Positions 19,424 through 30,804 of a stretch of 64,000 bases of DNA are shown here, piece by piece. The notes beneath the pieces were generated by a model, which had not been told where the DNA came from, did no database searches, and saw nothing but the letters and a program-made list of their open reading frames with translations. Every line of letters starts with the position of its first letter. The stretch's first letter is position 1. The stretch is from Stictocephala bisonia (Eukaryota > Arthropoda > Insecta > Hemiptera > Membracidae). The stretch covers positions 1,054,001-1,118,000 of the forward strand of contig JAQJVL010000058.1 of NCBI GenBank assembly GCA_035578905.1. Reading direction: 5' to 3'. Position numbers and translations under genes: made by a program.

Positions 19424-19660
19424 CAGTGGCTGTCGGCCATGTTGGTTGAGTGGCTGAGGCTTCCTATAGTTCGAATCGCCAAGTGACTTAACGGTCAGTA
19501 CTTCACTCGCTGAATAAAGTTTGCAGAAAGTAAAATATACATTAGCTGTAATCTATTTAACTACGTCACTGCCAGTGAGGCGATCACTGCGACCATAAGA
19601 AAGCGACCTCTGTTTATTTTATCTCTGTGGTAGATGCAAGAAGTGACTTCTGATTACGTG
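19424..19660 (+). mobile_element. tRNA-derived SINE (SINE-T) next to a MITE end
   Basis: A pol III-type A box TGGTTGAGTGG (19443-19453) and B box AGTTCGAATCG (19469-19479) are followed by ACGGTCAGTACTTCACTCGC and later GAAAGCGACCTCTGTTTATT. The same body follows the tRNA-like head at 48.19 kb. The first 24 bp match the MITE terminus of 18838. Confidence 0.65.
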
Positions 19661-19778
19661 GCTGTTATGGATATCCGATAACACGCTCATTCTTAAGGAA
19701 AATAGGACATAGTTACAGAAATGTAAATCAATGGGAGTGCTCAGTCTAGTCAAGGCGTCATGTATACCACGTTATATA

Positions 19779-20195
19779 AATACCACTGTACATGTAAGGG
19801 TGTGTGCGTGGGACAATACCACTGAAGATGACCATTGACGGAAGTCCGTACAGTGGGTATGAGAATCCGAGTTAAGGTTCTGCACACCTTTGAACTAGGT
19901 GAGGTCAATTTCGGAGGAATCGGTGAATATTTGGAGATCATCTCAAGGACATTATCTCAAGCTACTGCAATCTTTATTCCCCAGCTTGACCTGACCACGC
20001 TTTGCTGTGGCTTAGCCTGCTATTATTATGTTAGGGATGTAAAGTTTTCTTACAATAAAAGTTGACCATTTACTTAATTTTACTGAATAAAAATAAGTAA
20101 AATATAGTACACCTACACGTATTGTCCCGTCCACCCACCCCTACACGTACAGTGGTATTGTCCCACGCACACACCCTTACATGTACAGTGGTATT
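19779..20195. repeat. Perfect 46-bp inverted repeat around a 325-bp spacer
   Basis: 19779-19824 and 20150-20195 are exact reverse complements over 46 bp, beginning AATACCACTGTACATGTAAG. The arms carry the core of the dispersed G-rich minisatellite. The spacer holds a 76-codon frame (19835-20065) without a recognisable domain. Confidence 0.9.
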
Positions 20196-20324
20196 GTATG
20201 TATTATGAGGTACAGTTAATGACAGTTACACATCCTTGAAAGTCATCAGGTAAATAATGTTTTTCGTAATTTTTCATTCAGTCAGCCAGTAATTTACGAT
20301 CGAGGCTGATATAGATCAAATTTT

Positions 20325-20885
20325 TATTTGATGATTAAAATAACCTTTAAAATAAATGGTTCCAAAGAATTAGCACAAACTTTCCCCCATATTAAACACT
20401 ACACAAAAATCAAAACTGAAAATTACCAATTTGATTCCCAAATATGTTTTTTTGCCCTAACTAAAAAACTAGTCAAGTTAGAGGCATGCTGTTTTTACGG
20501 AAATATTTTTAATTGTAATTCACACCTTTCCTGAAAATGTAATCAAAATCGTTAAAACAGTTTTTGAGAAAATTCTACTTTTGTTTGTTTTTGCCCATGA
20601 AAATGAAAAAAAAAAAACTAAAATGTCAAATAGGGGAAAAAACTGTCTTGAGATATTGGCTAAATACAGCTACCTACCAAATTTCATAAAATTTGATCCA
20701 TCCGTTTGGTATCCAGCGAACTGCACAGAAACACAGACAGACACACAAACGGACAGACATAAAAAATGTTTTCCAAAAAACAGTTTTTTTGGGTTCAGGG
20801 GGCCCGAAAATGAATTGTAAAAAACTTTTTTGTTGACGATCACAATACTTTCTCTATGATAACGCATATGGAAGAAAGTAAAACT
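20325..20885 (-). repeat. Repeat family B, copy 2 (longest)
   Basis: Minus-strand copy, about 560 bp, running from AATGGTTCCAAAGAATTAGC to TATGATAACGCATATGGAAG. Includes the conserved CATCCGTTTGGTATCCAGCG and the ACACAGACAGACACACAAAC stretch. Short frames in it are by-products. Confidence 0.8.
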
Positions 20886-20999
20886 AGTCGACACGTGTTT
20901 TAAAATCACGTGCACAAAACAATGATCCGTACAACGTCGGGTAGTAGGGGGGGAGGGGAGCACAACACATCACAGTTAGTAGATAATTGTATCTCTGTT

Positions 21000-21490
21000 T
21001 GACTCGTCAGCACGGTAAGTACTGGTCGACCGGAGGTAGATTATGCTTATCAATAATAATTGATAATAATAATAATTCTTTACTGAACAAATTCCACAAA
21101 ACTGGTTCAAACCCAATAACAGCGTAGCATTAATATAATATATGATAAGTAAATGAGAAATGAAACTTAAACAAGACTCCAGACCATATTCAACAAGAAC
21201 AACTTACAACAAACACCATAATAAATAATCCTATAAATATTTAACAACAAAACAATGATAAATAGGAAACAATAACAAATGACATTAACAAATAAATATA
21301 ATTTAATCGACTTTCATACTAATACTGTTAATAATTACAAAAATGCAACACTGTATGGATAAATACCTTCAGTGAGTTTGAAAAAATATCTACATTCGGT
21401 AATAGACTATTATATAAACGAATCATTACATTTAGTGGAGAGTTGTTGTATTGTATCTAGTATATATATTGTATATAATATTTTTCTACG
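21000..21490. other. Intergenic DNA with no recognised feature
   Basis: AT-rich, with an AATAATAAT run near 21055-21075. No frame or repeat of note. Confidence 0.5.
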
Positions 21491-21499
21491 TCAGTTGTC

Positions 21500-22010
21500 T
21501 ACAGTGCGGGTGGGCGGGTCAACGTCAGTTGTCTTCAGGGAGAGTGGGTGGGTTATCTTCAGTTGCCTTCAGGGCGAGTGGGTGGGTCAACGTCATTTTC
21601 AACAGGCCGAGCGGGTAGGTTAACATCAGTTGACTTCAGGGCGAGTGGGTGGGTCTTCGGTAGTTATCTTCAGGGCCAGTGGGTAGCTCAACGTAAGTTG
21701 TCTTCAGGGCGAGTGGTGGGTCAATGTCAGTTGTCTTCAGGGTGAGTGGGTGGGTAAATGTCAGTTGACTTCAGGGTGAGTGGGTGGGTCAACGTCAGTT
21801 TCAACGGGTGAGTGGGTGGGTCAACGTCAGTTGTTTCAGGGTGAGTGGATGGGGAAATGTCAGTTGTTTCAGGGTGAGTGGATGGGTAAATGTCAGTTGT
21901 TTCAGGGTGAGTGGATGGGTAAATGTCAGTTGTTTCAGGGTGAGTGGGTGGGTAAATGTCAGTTGACTTCAGGGTGAGTGGGTGGGTCAAAGTAAGTTTC
22001 TACAGGGTGA
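21500..22010 (+). repeat. G-rich minisatellite, 34-38 bp units, about 14 copies
   Basis: Units read GTCAGTTGTCTTCAGGGTGAG then TGGGTGGGTCAAC. Variants (GATGGGTAAAT, GTTTCAGG) cluster at 21840-21960, showing local spread of one type. It shares the GTGGGTGGGTCAA part with the dispersed minisatellite family, but not the ACCACTGTAC part. Frames across it are artefacts. Confidence 0.9.
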
Positions 22011-22019
22011 ATTAGGTTA

Positions 22020-23700
22020 TTTGTGTGAACCCTGAACTACCTCTACAGGTCCGGTATCTGCGGCCAAGTCGGTGGTTACTGTAAGGCGGTAACGATGAGA
22101 TAAGATGTTGGTGAGTGGTTCCGTTCCCACAGTCAGACGTCGTATCGCTATTATATGTGTACTACGCATGTCACAACACCTAGAGTATAATAGTATGTCA
22201 AGGTTATGGGAAATTATTTATAAATACCACGCCATTTGTTTCACTTTTTATAGTACATTTATTTAAATGTAGACTAAAATATTTGAAAATTGCGAACGCG
22301 ATGCTCTACGTATTGTGTAGAGCTACAACCACGAGCCTGGCAAGTTTATTCTTTACATAGAGAAACAAGATGCGCACGTGAACTGACACAACTAAATTGT
22401 CTTGTAACACACTTTTATGTTAACGTTCATGGTTAATGTAATATAAAATCACAAAATAAATATTAATCAGGTAATTACACTCTTTCTGCACTTTCTGAAC
22501 GCATCTGAAACTAGTATTTGTTGTTAAAAAAAGGTGTGAAAATGAGTTTATATTTATTGGGGAAGTTATTTTGAAAACTCTTTTTACCGACAAATCGAAA
22601 AACATGTAATTGAACAGTTTTAAGAAATTGTTAAAAATAATTTTTAACATCTTTTTGTGTCGTCCTGAATACGAGAATACAATAATACAGTGAATGGTTT
22701 TGTGAGATAATTTTTTCTGTTAAAAACATAATTTTTACTTTCTTATCCTATTCTAATCGTATACATACTTAAAAAGGACTCGTAATTTGGTTTACGGGGT
22801 GGCTGTGGACCACCCCTCTGACCAAACTGTAGACGAATTTGTATTTCATGGATATCTTTACTTATGTTAACATCGCACATGTGGCCGCTATACGCGATTC
22901 TCTGCTGAAATAATTTTACCATGATATCTGTAGAAATACTTTTCATAGCCTATACCAAAGTAGTTTTCAAATTAGTGTTCAGCATAAAAAATACATTAAA
23001 TTTAAATAAACACTCACTAAATAACAGTCATGGCAATAGTAGTATGCATAATGCATAATGGCAATAGTTTCGTACATTAGTTTCAACGATACTAACCATC
23101 TGAAATACTTTGGGCTCACACATATATATATATACTCGTATATATTTTAATAAAAAAGCAAAAATGTTTATGTCAGCCTAAAGAATTCATATTGAAATAG
23201 TATAAATTAGAAATGTATTTTTAAAAACGTTGGAGACATAACTTAAATATAGGCTATTTTTATCAGATAAAAAAGATGATTTTCCATTCTCCCCTAAAGA
23301 TCTAACAAACGTTTTCCAATTTTTTTCGCTATAAAATCAAACATGGAGTTTGTTTTGTAGAATACTCTCTAGATGGTAAAATAGGTAATGTAAACAATTC
23401 CGTTAAATGTTTACACAAAGTAAAGCATTATTTAATATCTTTTCACTTGGCAAATAGGCTTTTGCCATCGATACCATATAATTTTTCCCAACAAGGAAGT
23501 TGTTAGTTAAATGTTTAATTATTTATAAAACAACTAAGTGAATAACTTAGTTATTTTCTATCTTATGTCCTTCAACAGTAATTATCTACTTGCATGCGCA
23601 CGAGATGAACAATAAGCCACGCCCATCGATAAGGTCAACTTTACTTATATGTTGCTCATTGTTAGACTGTTGTTAATAGCTAACTAAATAATCATGGTTG
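22020..23700. other. Intergenic DNA with no recognised feature
   Basis: Short TA microsatellite at about 23120-23135. The part near 23590-23650 (AAGCCACGCCCATCGAT) may be a weak fragment of repeat family C. No gene seen. Confidence 0.45.
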
Positions 23701-23704
23701 TAGT

Positions 23705-24722
23705 ACAGACTCAAACTCAAAATTCCTTTATTTTAACAATTAATTACAAAACTCCATAATAGAGTCATACGATTACTAACGTAATTTAAAACATATCCGA
23801 AGATTGAAAATTAATAATATACAGGTGGCAACATTCTATAACTATTTACAATATTTACACTGATACAAAGTTCATATACTCCCTCACGCTGTAATGGCAA
23901 CGAGACAACAGCATTCTCTTGGTCATTCTGCCAAACTTCGTTGCATCATTTTCCGCTTTGACAGCATCAGGCAGTGAGTTGTAGAGCCTAATTGCATTGC
24001 TCCTTAAATGCTTTCAAAAAAACTTATTTTATGGCGAGGAATGGGAAGGTTTTGTCGGTTACGGAGGTCATACCGGTTAGAAGAAACACCAACATTTCGG
24101 GCCAAAAAGTTCGGGATTTTTTCTGACAAATGAAGAATATAAATGGATGGAAAAGTTAATATATTGTAATTTTAGAACATTGGTTTACAAGACTGTCTGA
24201 AAGATAGTTTAAAAACGGCTCTGATTGCTTTCTTTTGGAGTTTAAATAAGAATTGGGTTTTAGTTGTTTCGTGACCCCAAATAACAACTGCATATGACAA
24301 TAGAGGATAAATAAGTCCGTAGTAAGCTGTGAGGAGAGTATTTTCATCAACAAAAGTTGAGAGTCTCCTTAACATGAAAATTCCAGAGCTAATACGCTTG
24401 CATACAGAGTCAACATGGTATCCGAATTTCAACTTGTTATCTATATAAACTCCCAAAAACTTAATTTCCTCGCTTGGTTCAACTTGCTCATAGTCAATAA
24501 AAAAGAAAGAGATTCAGAATTTCTTCTGTCACTTATCTAAAAATCTAAAATCTGTGTCTTTGTATTGTTCAGATGTAGATTATTCTTTTCAAACCACTGG
24601 AGATGAGCGCTCGATTCTTCATACACCCTAACCTCCAAATCAGACAGAGTAATCACATCTACAAAATCTGGTTGTCGAAACAAATGTGTTACTTTACTAC
24701 ATTTTACGTTAACAAACATAAC
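23705..24722 (-). pseudogene. 5'-truncated LINE remnant (reverse transcriptase C-terminus)
   Basis: Minus-strand pieces in order: TLSDLEVRVYEESSAHLQWF (24.6 kb), then MGVYIDNKLKFGYHVDSVCK with TAYYGLIYPLLSYAVVIWG (24456-24172), then LRSNAIRLYNSLPDAVKAEN with SVREYMNF (about 24.0-23.88 kb). They line up with residues 680-945 of the intact LINE, with frame breaks between the pieces. The 3' end at about 23710 again has an AAACTC-type tail. It is a related but distinct CR1-group lineage. Non-functional. Confidence 0.85.
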
Positions 24723-25254
24723 CTAGTACAGTCTCGTTAACATAAATCTGTTGATAATTGATGTCTAACAATGCCAGTTGTTTATGCATAATTGTTATCG
24801 AAGGGACCCACTAAGAAATTTCATTCCTAAGTGGTACAAACAGCCCATCAAAATTTCTTTTTTGCGATTAGAATAACATTGGGTTGATTTTAGTAAATTA
24901 ATAACAGCTGTTTTGTAAGTAAATAAACATGTTTATTTTGTACGTTTGACATTATACTATTGATGCATTAAGAGTTTAATCTTCAGAGCTGTCAAACAAA
25001 TGGAACTAACACGTTTGAAATAGGCTAAGTAACACCATTGTGTATTTATACTAATAAATAGATAGCAATGAAAGTAGTGAGAGTGAAATACTATAAATAA
25101 ATTTAATATTGTGATTTTACGTTATACAGATAATCTACTATTATTTTTAGTCAAAAGTCACATGCCAAGGCCGAGGTACTGTTAGCGTGCAGGGGTGTCA
25201 CCTGATAATAGTGATGTAACAATTCTAAAATTGGAATATTTATATTACTTCATC

Positions 25255-25365
25255 TTTAGAACAACCGAATATACATAAATTCCTGTATATATGTTAAATT
25301 GAAACTGTATATGTAGTATGTTTTTGCAGGAAAATAAAATTATTCTATTCTATTCTATTCTATAT
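25255..25365 (+). mobile_element. 3' tail of a LINE ending in (TTCTA)n
   Basis: GGAAAATAAAATTATTCTAT followed by four TTCTA repeats (25340-25362). Short pentanucleotide tails after AATAAAAT are typical ends of CR1-like LINEs. No coding part lies immediately upstream. Confidence 0.45.
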
Positions 25366-25489
25366 TATGGGAGTGTAATTTTATACTCTTTGAATCATTT
25401 GACTACCCAAAAAAACAATTTAATGTTGTTATCATATTAGAATTAATTATATATAAATTCATATTAAATCTGCTGACATTATATTTTAG

Positions 25490-25755
25490 AGGTAGCATCA
25501 TATTGTATGTTTAAGGCTGTTCTTAGAAAAGGCAGAGATCGAGAGGCCGGGACACATACCGAACTGGACATCACTGGACGGTAGTCTATGAACTCTTGCT
25601 CTCAACAGACTACCAGAATTTATTGAAAATGCTACATCGCCCAAGGTGTTTAAGAACCGCTCAGAAAAATGTTTGTCCCACCTAGAATTTTATAGTCTGT
25701 AGGAGTTGTATGCATTTAATTGGGAGGCCGCTGAATTTTAAAATTGATATCGGAG
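25490..25755 (+). pseudogene. LINE ORF2 C-terminal remnant (too short and broken for a long frame)
   Basis: The plus strand from about 25590 reads LALNRLPEFIENATSPKVFK, then NRSEKCLSHLEFYSL, a stop, and ELYAFNWEA. This mirrors the last 45 residues of the intact LINE ORF2 (INSLPNEFKCAQVPKALKAR, FYSVDEFLAHNWET). The stop within the final motif and the missing upstream sequence show decay. Confidence 0.7.
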
Positions 25756-25759
25756 GAAT

Positions 25760-27160
25760 TTGAGGAGGAATAATTGTCGAACGAATGGGAATTTGGATAT
25801 GTGAAAAAATGTCTGTTTGCAAGGGCAAATCGTAAAAGAAAAGTTGGCAAATTGTATTTATTATCACATACATAAAATTTTCCACATGTGTTCAACTAAG
25901 GATAATTAATTGCGACGAAATTGGTGAATTGTGATTAATGCAATAAAAACGTATTATTATATTATTAAATTAAAAAGGGAGCAGGAACTTAAAGACATAT
26001 GTACGAAGGTAACATATAGTTATGACCTCTGCCTGCCCTTATTGAAACAAGATAAGATGGCAGTAGGTCATCACCTTGGATTGTCTAGCTCTGCTCTCTA
26101 GCGGGGCACTGCCGTTCAATTTAAGTTTTTTTTAAATATAATTTTTGTTGTATTTTTTAGAAATTACCTAGTTGTCACTTCCCTCTGTTATGCGTAATTT
26201 ATTTGGATTGATATTCTCTCCTCGCAGACTCCTCACCTTTACGCAAAGGCTTTGCACGTGTCAGAATTATATTTTCATACATTTTTTCATAAATGTTTGC
26301 GACGTAATAAGTATGATGGAAATACACATTATTTTGATTTCTTGTTAAAAAATAATGTTATGGGTTATTACGATAAAAGTTCTTTTTAGGATGGGATGAT
26401 TGTAGCTGGTCGTTTATATGTAGAAATAACTAAACAATTTTATAATTTCAAAATTTTGTGTACATAAATTTTGTATGCACGCAACACCAGTAGGGCAATA
26501 TTTTCAGCCATGGTAGTAGGCTCTGTACAACGCTGCCTGTGAATACGACAGTAGTTTCCCGCGCAGACAAAATAATGGAATGACCCCAGAAATGATTCCG
26601 GTATTCCGAAGATGAAGTAACTCTTTTCCTACTGAGCGTTTATAATTAATAATAACCGTTACCGGAAGAAAAAATACCGTTTTACAACAATGAGGCTGGA
26701 CGCACTGCGCACTACAAACAGGCACGAGAGTGGACGTGACTGTGACAGGAAAGTGGAATGGTAATCACTGTTGCCCCGTACTTGTGATGAAAGCAAGTGA
26801 ATCATAAATTGAGATATAAGGCTTAAGATGAAGCACAACAATGGATTTAATTTTAACACGTAGTTGATGGATTACGTATGTAGTACATTTTCGTTAATAT
26901 GCCTTTATTTTTTAGCACAGAAAAATTCTTTAAGAGTCTGCTACACCCTCCGCCATATTGGATATGATTCTTCATAAGGCCAATGTTTATTTCAAAATAA
27001 AATTACAGCTTTATTTATGCACGTACGTAATTTAAAACTTGACCTTGTTTGAAAGAGAATATAATTGTCTAGTGTTTCTCCGTAAGACATATGTTGTACT
27101 ATTTTTTATAAACCACAAAATATTCTTCTACTTTAATCCTTTTTTTTAATGAACCAAAAC
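25760..27160. other. Intergenic DNA with no recognised feature
   Basis: AT-rich. Chance frames at 26504-26859 (minus) have no recognisable domain. CCGCCATATTGGA at about 26950 matches the MITE end at 41441 and may be a solo end. Confidence 0.45.
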
Positions 27161-27164
27161 AGTT

Positions 27165-27385
27165 AGTAAGTCTGTCTCAAAGTCATATGTGTCCTAAAAA
27201 GTGTTTTAACATTAAAAAGCATGATCAGAGTATCTTTGAACTCTCTGATAAGCTTTCTTGGTTGTTGTTACTAATTAATTTAGAATCACAAATATCCAAA
27301 ACACCTCGGTTATCCTTCCAGCCGACATTTCGTTTTTCACTTTTAAATTTATATCTCATAAACCAAAAAGTGTATTAAGCTGCAA
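27165..27385 (+). repeat. Repeat family D, copy 1
   Basis: GAACTCTCTGATAAGCTTTC, TTTAGAATCACAAATATCCA and ACCAAAAAGTGTATTAA match 57.54-57.74 kb in order. A reversed fragment of the same family lies at 27832-27890. Confidence 0.75.
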
Positions 27386-27642
27386 TTTTGCAATCTTCTT
27401 TATAATATTAACACCCATTTTTATAAAAATTATTGGTTTTCCCGTATCGAAAGTTTCAAAATGGCGGCAATTTAAATTTTAAATCCTAAATAACTCCTAA
27501 ACCAATAACTATATTGAACATTACTCAATACAATATTTTTTATCAAACTTAATTACAAATCCACTGATGTAACAGATTTAAAAGTCGGATGAAAAATAAC
27601 AAAGAAAAGATAATTGATGTGACAGTATGTACGGCGCAACAT

Positions 27643-27816
27643 GCCAGTACAATGTGCAACACACCTGTAACAGCTGATAATAATAAAAAAAATTGTGATA
27701 GTCTTAAATCAGCTGACAAGTACAACAATAAAGTTTATGTAAACATCTGATTTAAGACTTTCACAAATTACTTTCTTATTATCAGCTGTTACATGTGTGT
27801 TGCACATTGTACTGGC
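27643..27816. mobile_element. Foldback MITE with long arms
   Basis: Outer arms 27643-27683 and 27776-27816 pair at 40 of 41 bases, starting GCCAGTACAATGTGCAACAC. Inner arms (AGTCTTAAATCAG on both sides) extend the stem to about 75 bp with interruptions, leaving a small loop near 27715-27740. Total 174 bp. No clear target duplication. Confidence 0.88.
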
Positions 27817-27831
27817 ACTTTAAATATGATA

Positions 27832-27890
27832 TTTGTGATTCTAAATTAACCAGTAACAACAATCAAGAGAGCTTATTAGCAATGACTATT
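27832..27890 (-). repeat. Repeat family D, reversed fragment
   Basis: GTGATTCTAAATTAACCAGT through AACAATCAAGAGAGCTTATT is the reverse complement of part of the family D copy at 27.24 kb. The two enclose the foldback MITE. Confidence 0.7.
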
Positions 27891-27937
27891 TGTATTTGTA
27901 GTCATTGTTATTACAGAGTGCAAAGACATCCTGTTAT

Positions 27938-27973
27938 CAGTTATCAGTAGCGGGAGTCAGCTACTGATAACTG
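27938..27973. repeat. Perfect 14-bp hairpin
   Basis: CAGTTATCAGTAGC (27938-27951) and GCTACTGATAACTG (27960-27973) are exact reverse complements around an 8-bp loop, in a locally GC-rich stretch. Confidence 0.9.
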
Positions 27974-28184
27974 GCGCTGCCTGGCAGCCAAGCGGCGGAG
28001 GAGAGTCAACTGCCACGACTGTTTAGTAAATAATTATTTCATTAGTATATTTCTGAGATTTACTGATCAAAACAAGACTGTCATTGTTTTGTTTTAATAT
28101 TAGTCAGTTGTTTTGAAGTGGTGGTAGAACCACAGTTTTGGCGTAGTCTATTAACTTATATGCTGTACATATATGGGAGGGTAC

Positions 28185-28240
28185 GTGTGTCTTCAATACT
28201 ACTCTACGTGGGTGGGAGGGTTGGTTGGTCAATACAGATA
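28185..28240 (+). repeat. Single G-rich minisatellite-core unit
   Basis: TCAATACTACTCTACGTGGG followed by TGGGAGGGTTGGTTGGTCAAT is a lone, diverged copy of the dispersed minisatellite core. Confidence 0.55.
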
Positions 28241-28859
28241 TACAAAGTACACAGAGAATATGGATCGTGACAACGCCTTCATTAGGCTGATTAGGCAAGG
28301 CTTTCTCTCAGTGTTTCAGCCATTGATGACTCACTAACACACATTTTAAATCACTTGTAGCTGACAATCAACAGAATAATACGAAGTTGGTCACATTTGG
28401 AGAATTTAAATAGTAAGAACTTTTAATATAATGTATCTCATTTCACTTTGAAATATGAGTCAAGTATATAACAATTGTCTGAAAATATAACAACTGTTGA
28501 TATTAATTTAGCAAAATCAAAATTGGCAATAAACTAACAATATTCTTCACTAGAAGATTTGAAAAGTGACAAAATTGTGCCCAACAAACCATTTTATGAA
28601 AACACTTATGTTTTTCACAGTTGGGTGTCAAATTAAATGGTTTCTCGCTTGGAATCCAAAATTTAAGTAAGAGAGAAAGAAAAGAAAGAAAAACACAACC
28701 CTTAAACACTCACAACAAAGGGTTGGTTTGGGCCAAGCCTCAAGCTATATACGGACTATGATGAGTAATCAATCTATGGGCACTTATTTCCTTTTAAAAT
28801 GTCATGACAGTTTCGTTGTAGGATTGGAGTTATTTTGCCACAAATAACAACAAAAAGTC

Positions 28860-29010
28860 GTTATGCTGTACTTGGGAACAAAGTGTTGTGGAGTGTGTAG
28901 GTGATCATTTCTATGCTCGGTCCTCTTTATGCAAACACATCATTCGCTCAATGGTTGCTATCGGCGCGTGGACACTTCTAGGGATGTGTCTTCGACGTCT
29001 AATAAAGCAA
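28860..29010 (+). mobile_element. SINE-A copy 4 (5' head only)
   Basis: ACAAAGTGTTGTGGAGTGTG, CTATGCTCGGTCCTC and CGCTCAATGGTTGCTAT match the head of SINE-A. The 3' body is missing. Confidence 0.65.
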
Positions 29011-29324
29011 CGATGTCTGTCCCCCTAATGTAGCGAGTGTTTTACCTCATCATGTGTTGTTGTAAACTGAACTATTACGCACACAGAATGACCGATGACA
29101 AGAGTGGGTCAGGGACGTGCAACTGTGAACTAGGGTATGTTAATGTCGCGTGCACTGTACACACCTCACGGTCGTCTTTAGTACTTAGGCTAATGCGAGG
29201 GACTCGTTACTTTTACAATCTATTCATGAGATAGTACTACTACTACAATACCATAGTACAAAACATAAAGTAAGAGTGAGAAGTGTCTATACTAAAACAT
29301 GGCCCAGAAGTTGTGTTCGTTCAT

Positions 29325-29725
29325 CATTACGAGGCCGATATGGACAAATATGAGAAGCGAATGAGTGCAGATGATTTTGTAGTCATTGTTACTATTTTTA
29401 AGGTTTAAGTGTTCCTTAGAAATAGCCGTTTATTAATAGTCCACTAGACAGAAAATCTAAGGGACCAACAGCTCTACGTGGAATCCGAACCACGTAGTAT
29501 TAGTCCGATTTTCAGCTAACTTACAAGCCTGATACTCAGCAACAACGACCGTACACCGACTACCATCCAACATGGACACCCCAGACTACTCTAGTATTGT
29601 CCACTTCGATGTTAACCATTGAGCGGACACCGTGTCAGTAAGAGGATCGAGCATAGAACTTATCACGTACGATCTCCAGAGCAGTTTGTACCGAAGTAGC
29701 TGGTATACAGCCATGCACCACCGGT
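29325..29725 (-). mobile_element. SINE-A copy 5 (near full length)
   Basis: Minus-strand copy from GAGGCCGATATGGACAAATA to AGTAGCTGGTATACAGCCAT, with the CGTGGAATCCGAACCACGTA box intact. Confidence 0.75.
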
Positions 29726-29924
29726 GCCGGCAATAGTAATCAAAACTAAATTAGGCATTATTAGGAACTTTAGTTTTACAATAAAGATAACTAGCCTAAA
29801 AATATAATGTTGAAAATATAATTTAACTCAGCAAACACTTCTTGTGTATCCGCTGTTTCACCGTATAATTAGGGGGCCATTCAATATATCAAAATATCTA
29901 TACACCTCATAACTGTCAATTTTT

Positions 29925-30415
29925 ACTTTCTACCATATGCGTTAGACAGTATTGTGATCGGCCAAAAAATAGTTTTACTAGTTGGTCTAATAATACGTTT
30001 TAGGGTCCCCTGAACCCAAAAAAGTGGGTTTTTTCGAAAAAATATTTTGGTGTCTGTCCGTATGTGTGTGTATGTGCAGTTCGCTGGAGACCAAACGGAT
30101 GGATCAATTTTCATGAAATTTGGTAGTTACATGTATTTAGCCAATATCTCCAGATAATTTTTTCAATTTTGTGAAATTTTAGTTTTTTATGGTTATCAAA
30201 CTCTGACAATTTTGATTAAATTTTCAGCAAATATGTGAATTACAATTTAAAATATTTTAGTAAAAACTGCATGTCTCTAACCTGACTAGTTTTTGAGTTA
30301 TGGCAAAAACACATATTTGGAAATGAAACTGGTAATTTTGATAGTTTTGATTTTTTTAGCGTTTAATATGGGGTAAAGTTTGTACCAATTCTTTAAAACC
30401 ATTTATTAAATTCTG
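29925..30415 (+). repeat. Repeat family B, copy 3
   Basis: Runs from TTTACTTTCTACCATATGCG to TTGTACCAATTCTTTAAAAC. Orientation is opposite to copy 2. Includes CGCTGGAGACCAAACGGATG. Confidence 0.8.
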
Positions 30416-30527
30416 TAACAGTTACTTACGAATCAGTTATTACACCTAAACAAATATATATTTATATATTGTAAACTATAGCATATATAGCAATCACTTA
30501 TATTGTTTTATCTCACTATCTAAATAA

Positions 30528-30800
30528 TTGGTCGGTAGCGTAGTTGGTTAAATCACAGATTTTTGTGCCAAAGGTTCTCAGTTCGATCCCAATCAGAGTC
30601 AATACATTTTGAGAAGGATCAGCTGATAACCACCGTCTGTTCATTTGTCTTTGGGCTATTAATTAATGACACTTTCTAAGGAATAGTCGGCCTTAGTTTG
30701 TAACAATGACTACATTCGCTCATCCACACTCATTCGAAATCCATATCCGCCCATATCTTAACGATCGGCGTCTTGTGAATAAATAAATAAAAATACGAAG
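30528..30800 (+). mobile_element. tRNA-headed SINE sharing its body with SINE-A
   Basis: A canonical pol III A box TAGCGTAGTTGG (30536-30547) and B box AGTTCGATCCC (30580-30590) lie about 33 bp apart. The body (GGGCTATTAATTAATGACAC, then GTAACAATGACTACATTCGC, then CGATCGGCGTCTTGTGAATA) equals the 3' half of SINE-A. It ends in AATA repeats. It ties the whole family to tRNA-derived, LINE-mobilised SINEs. Confidence 0.8.
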
Positions 30801-30804
30801 TCCA

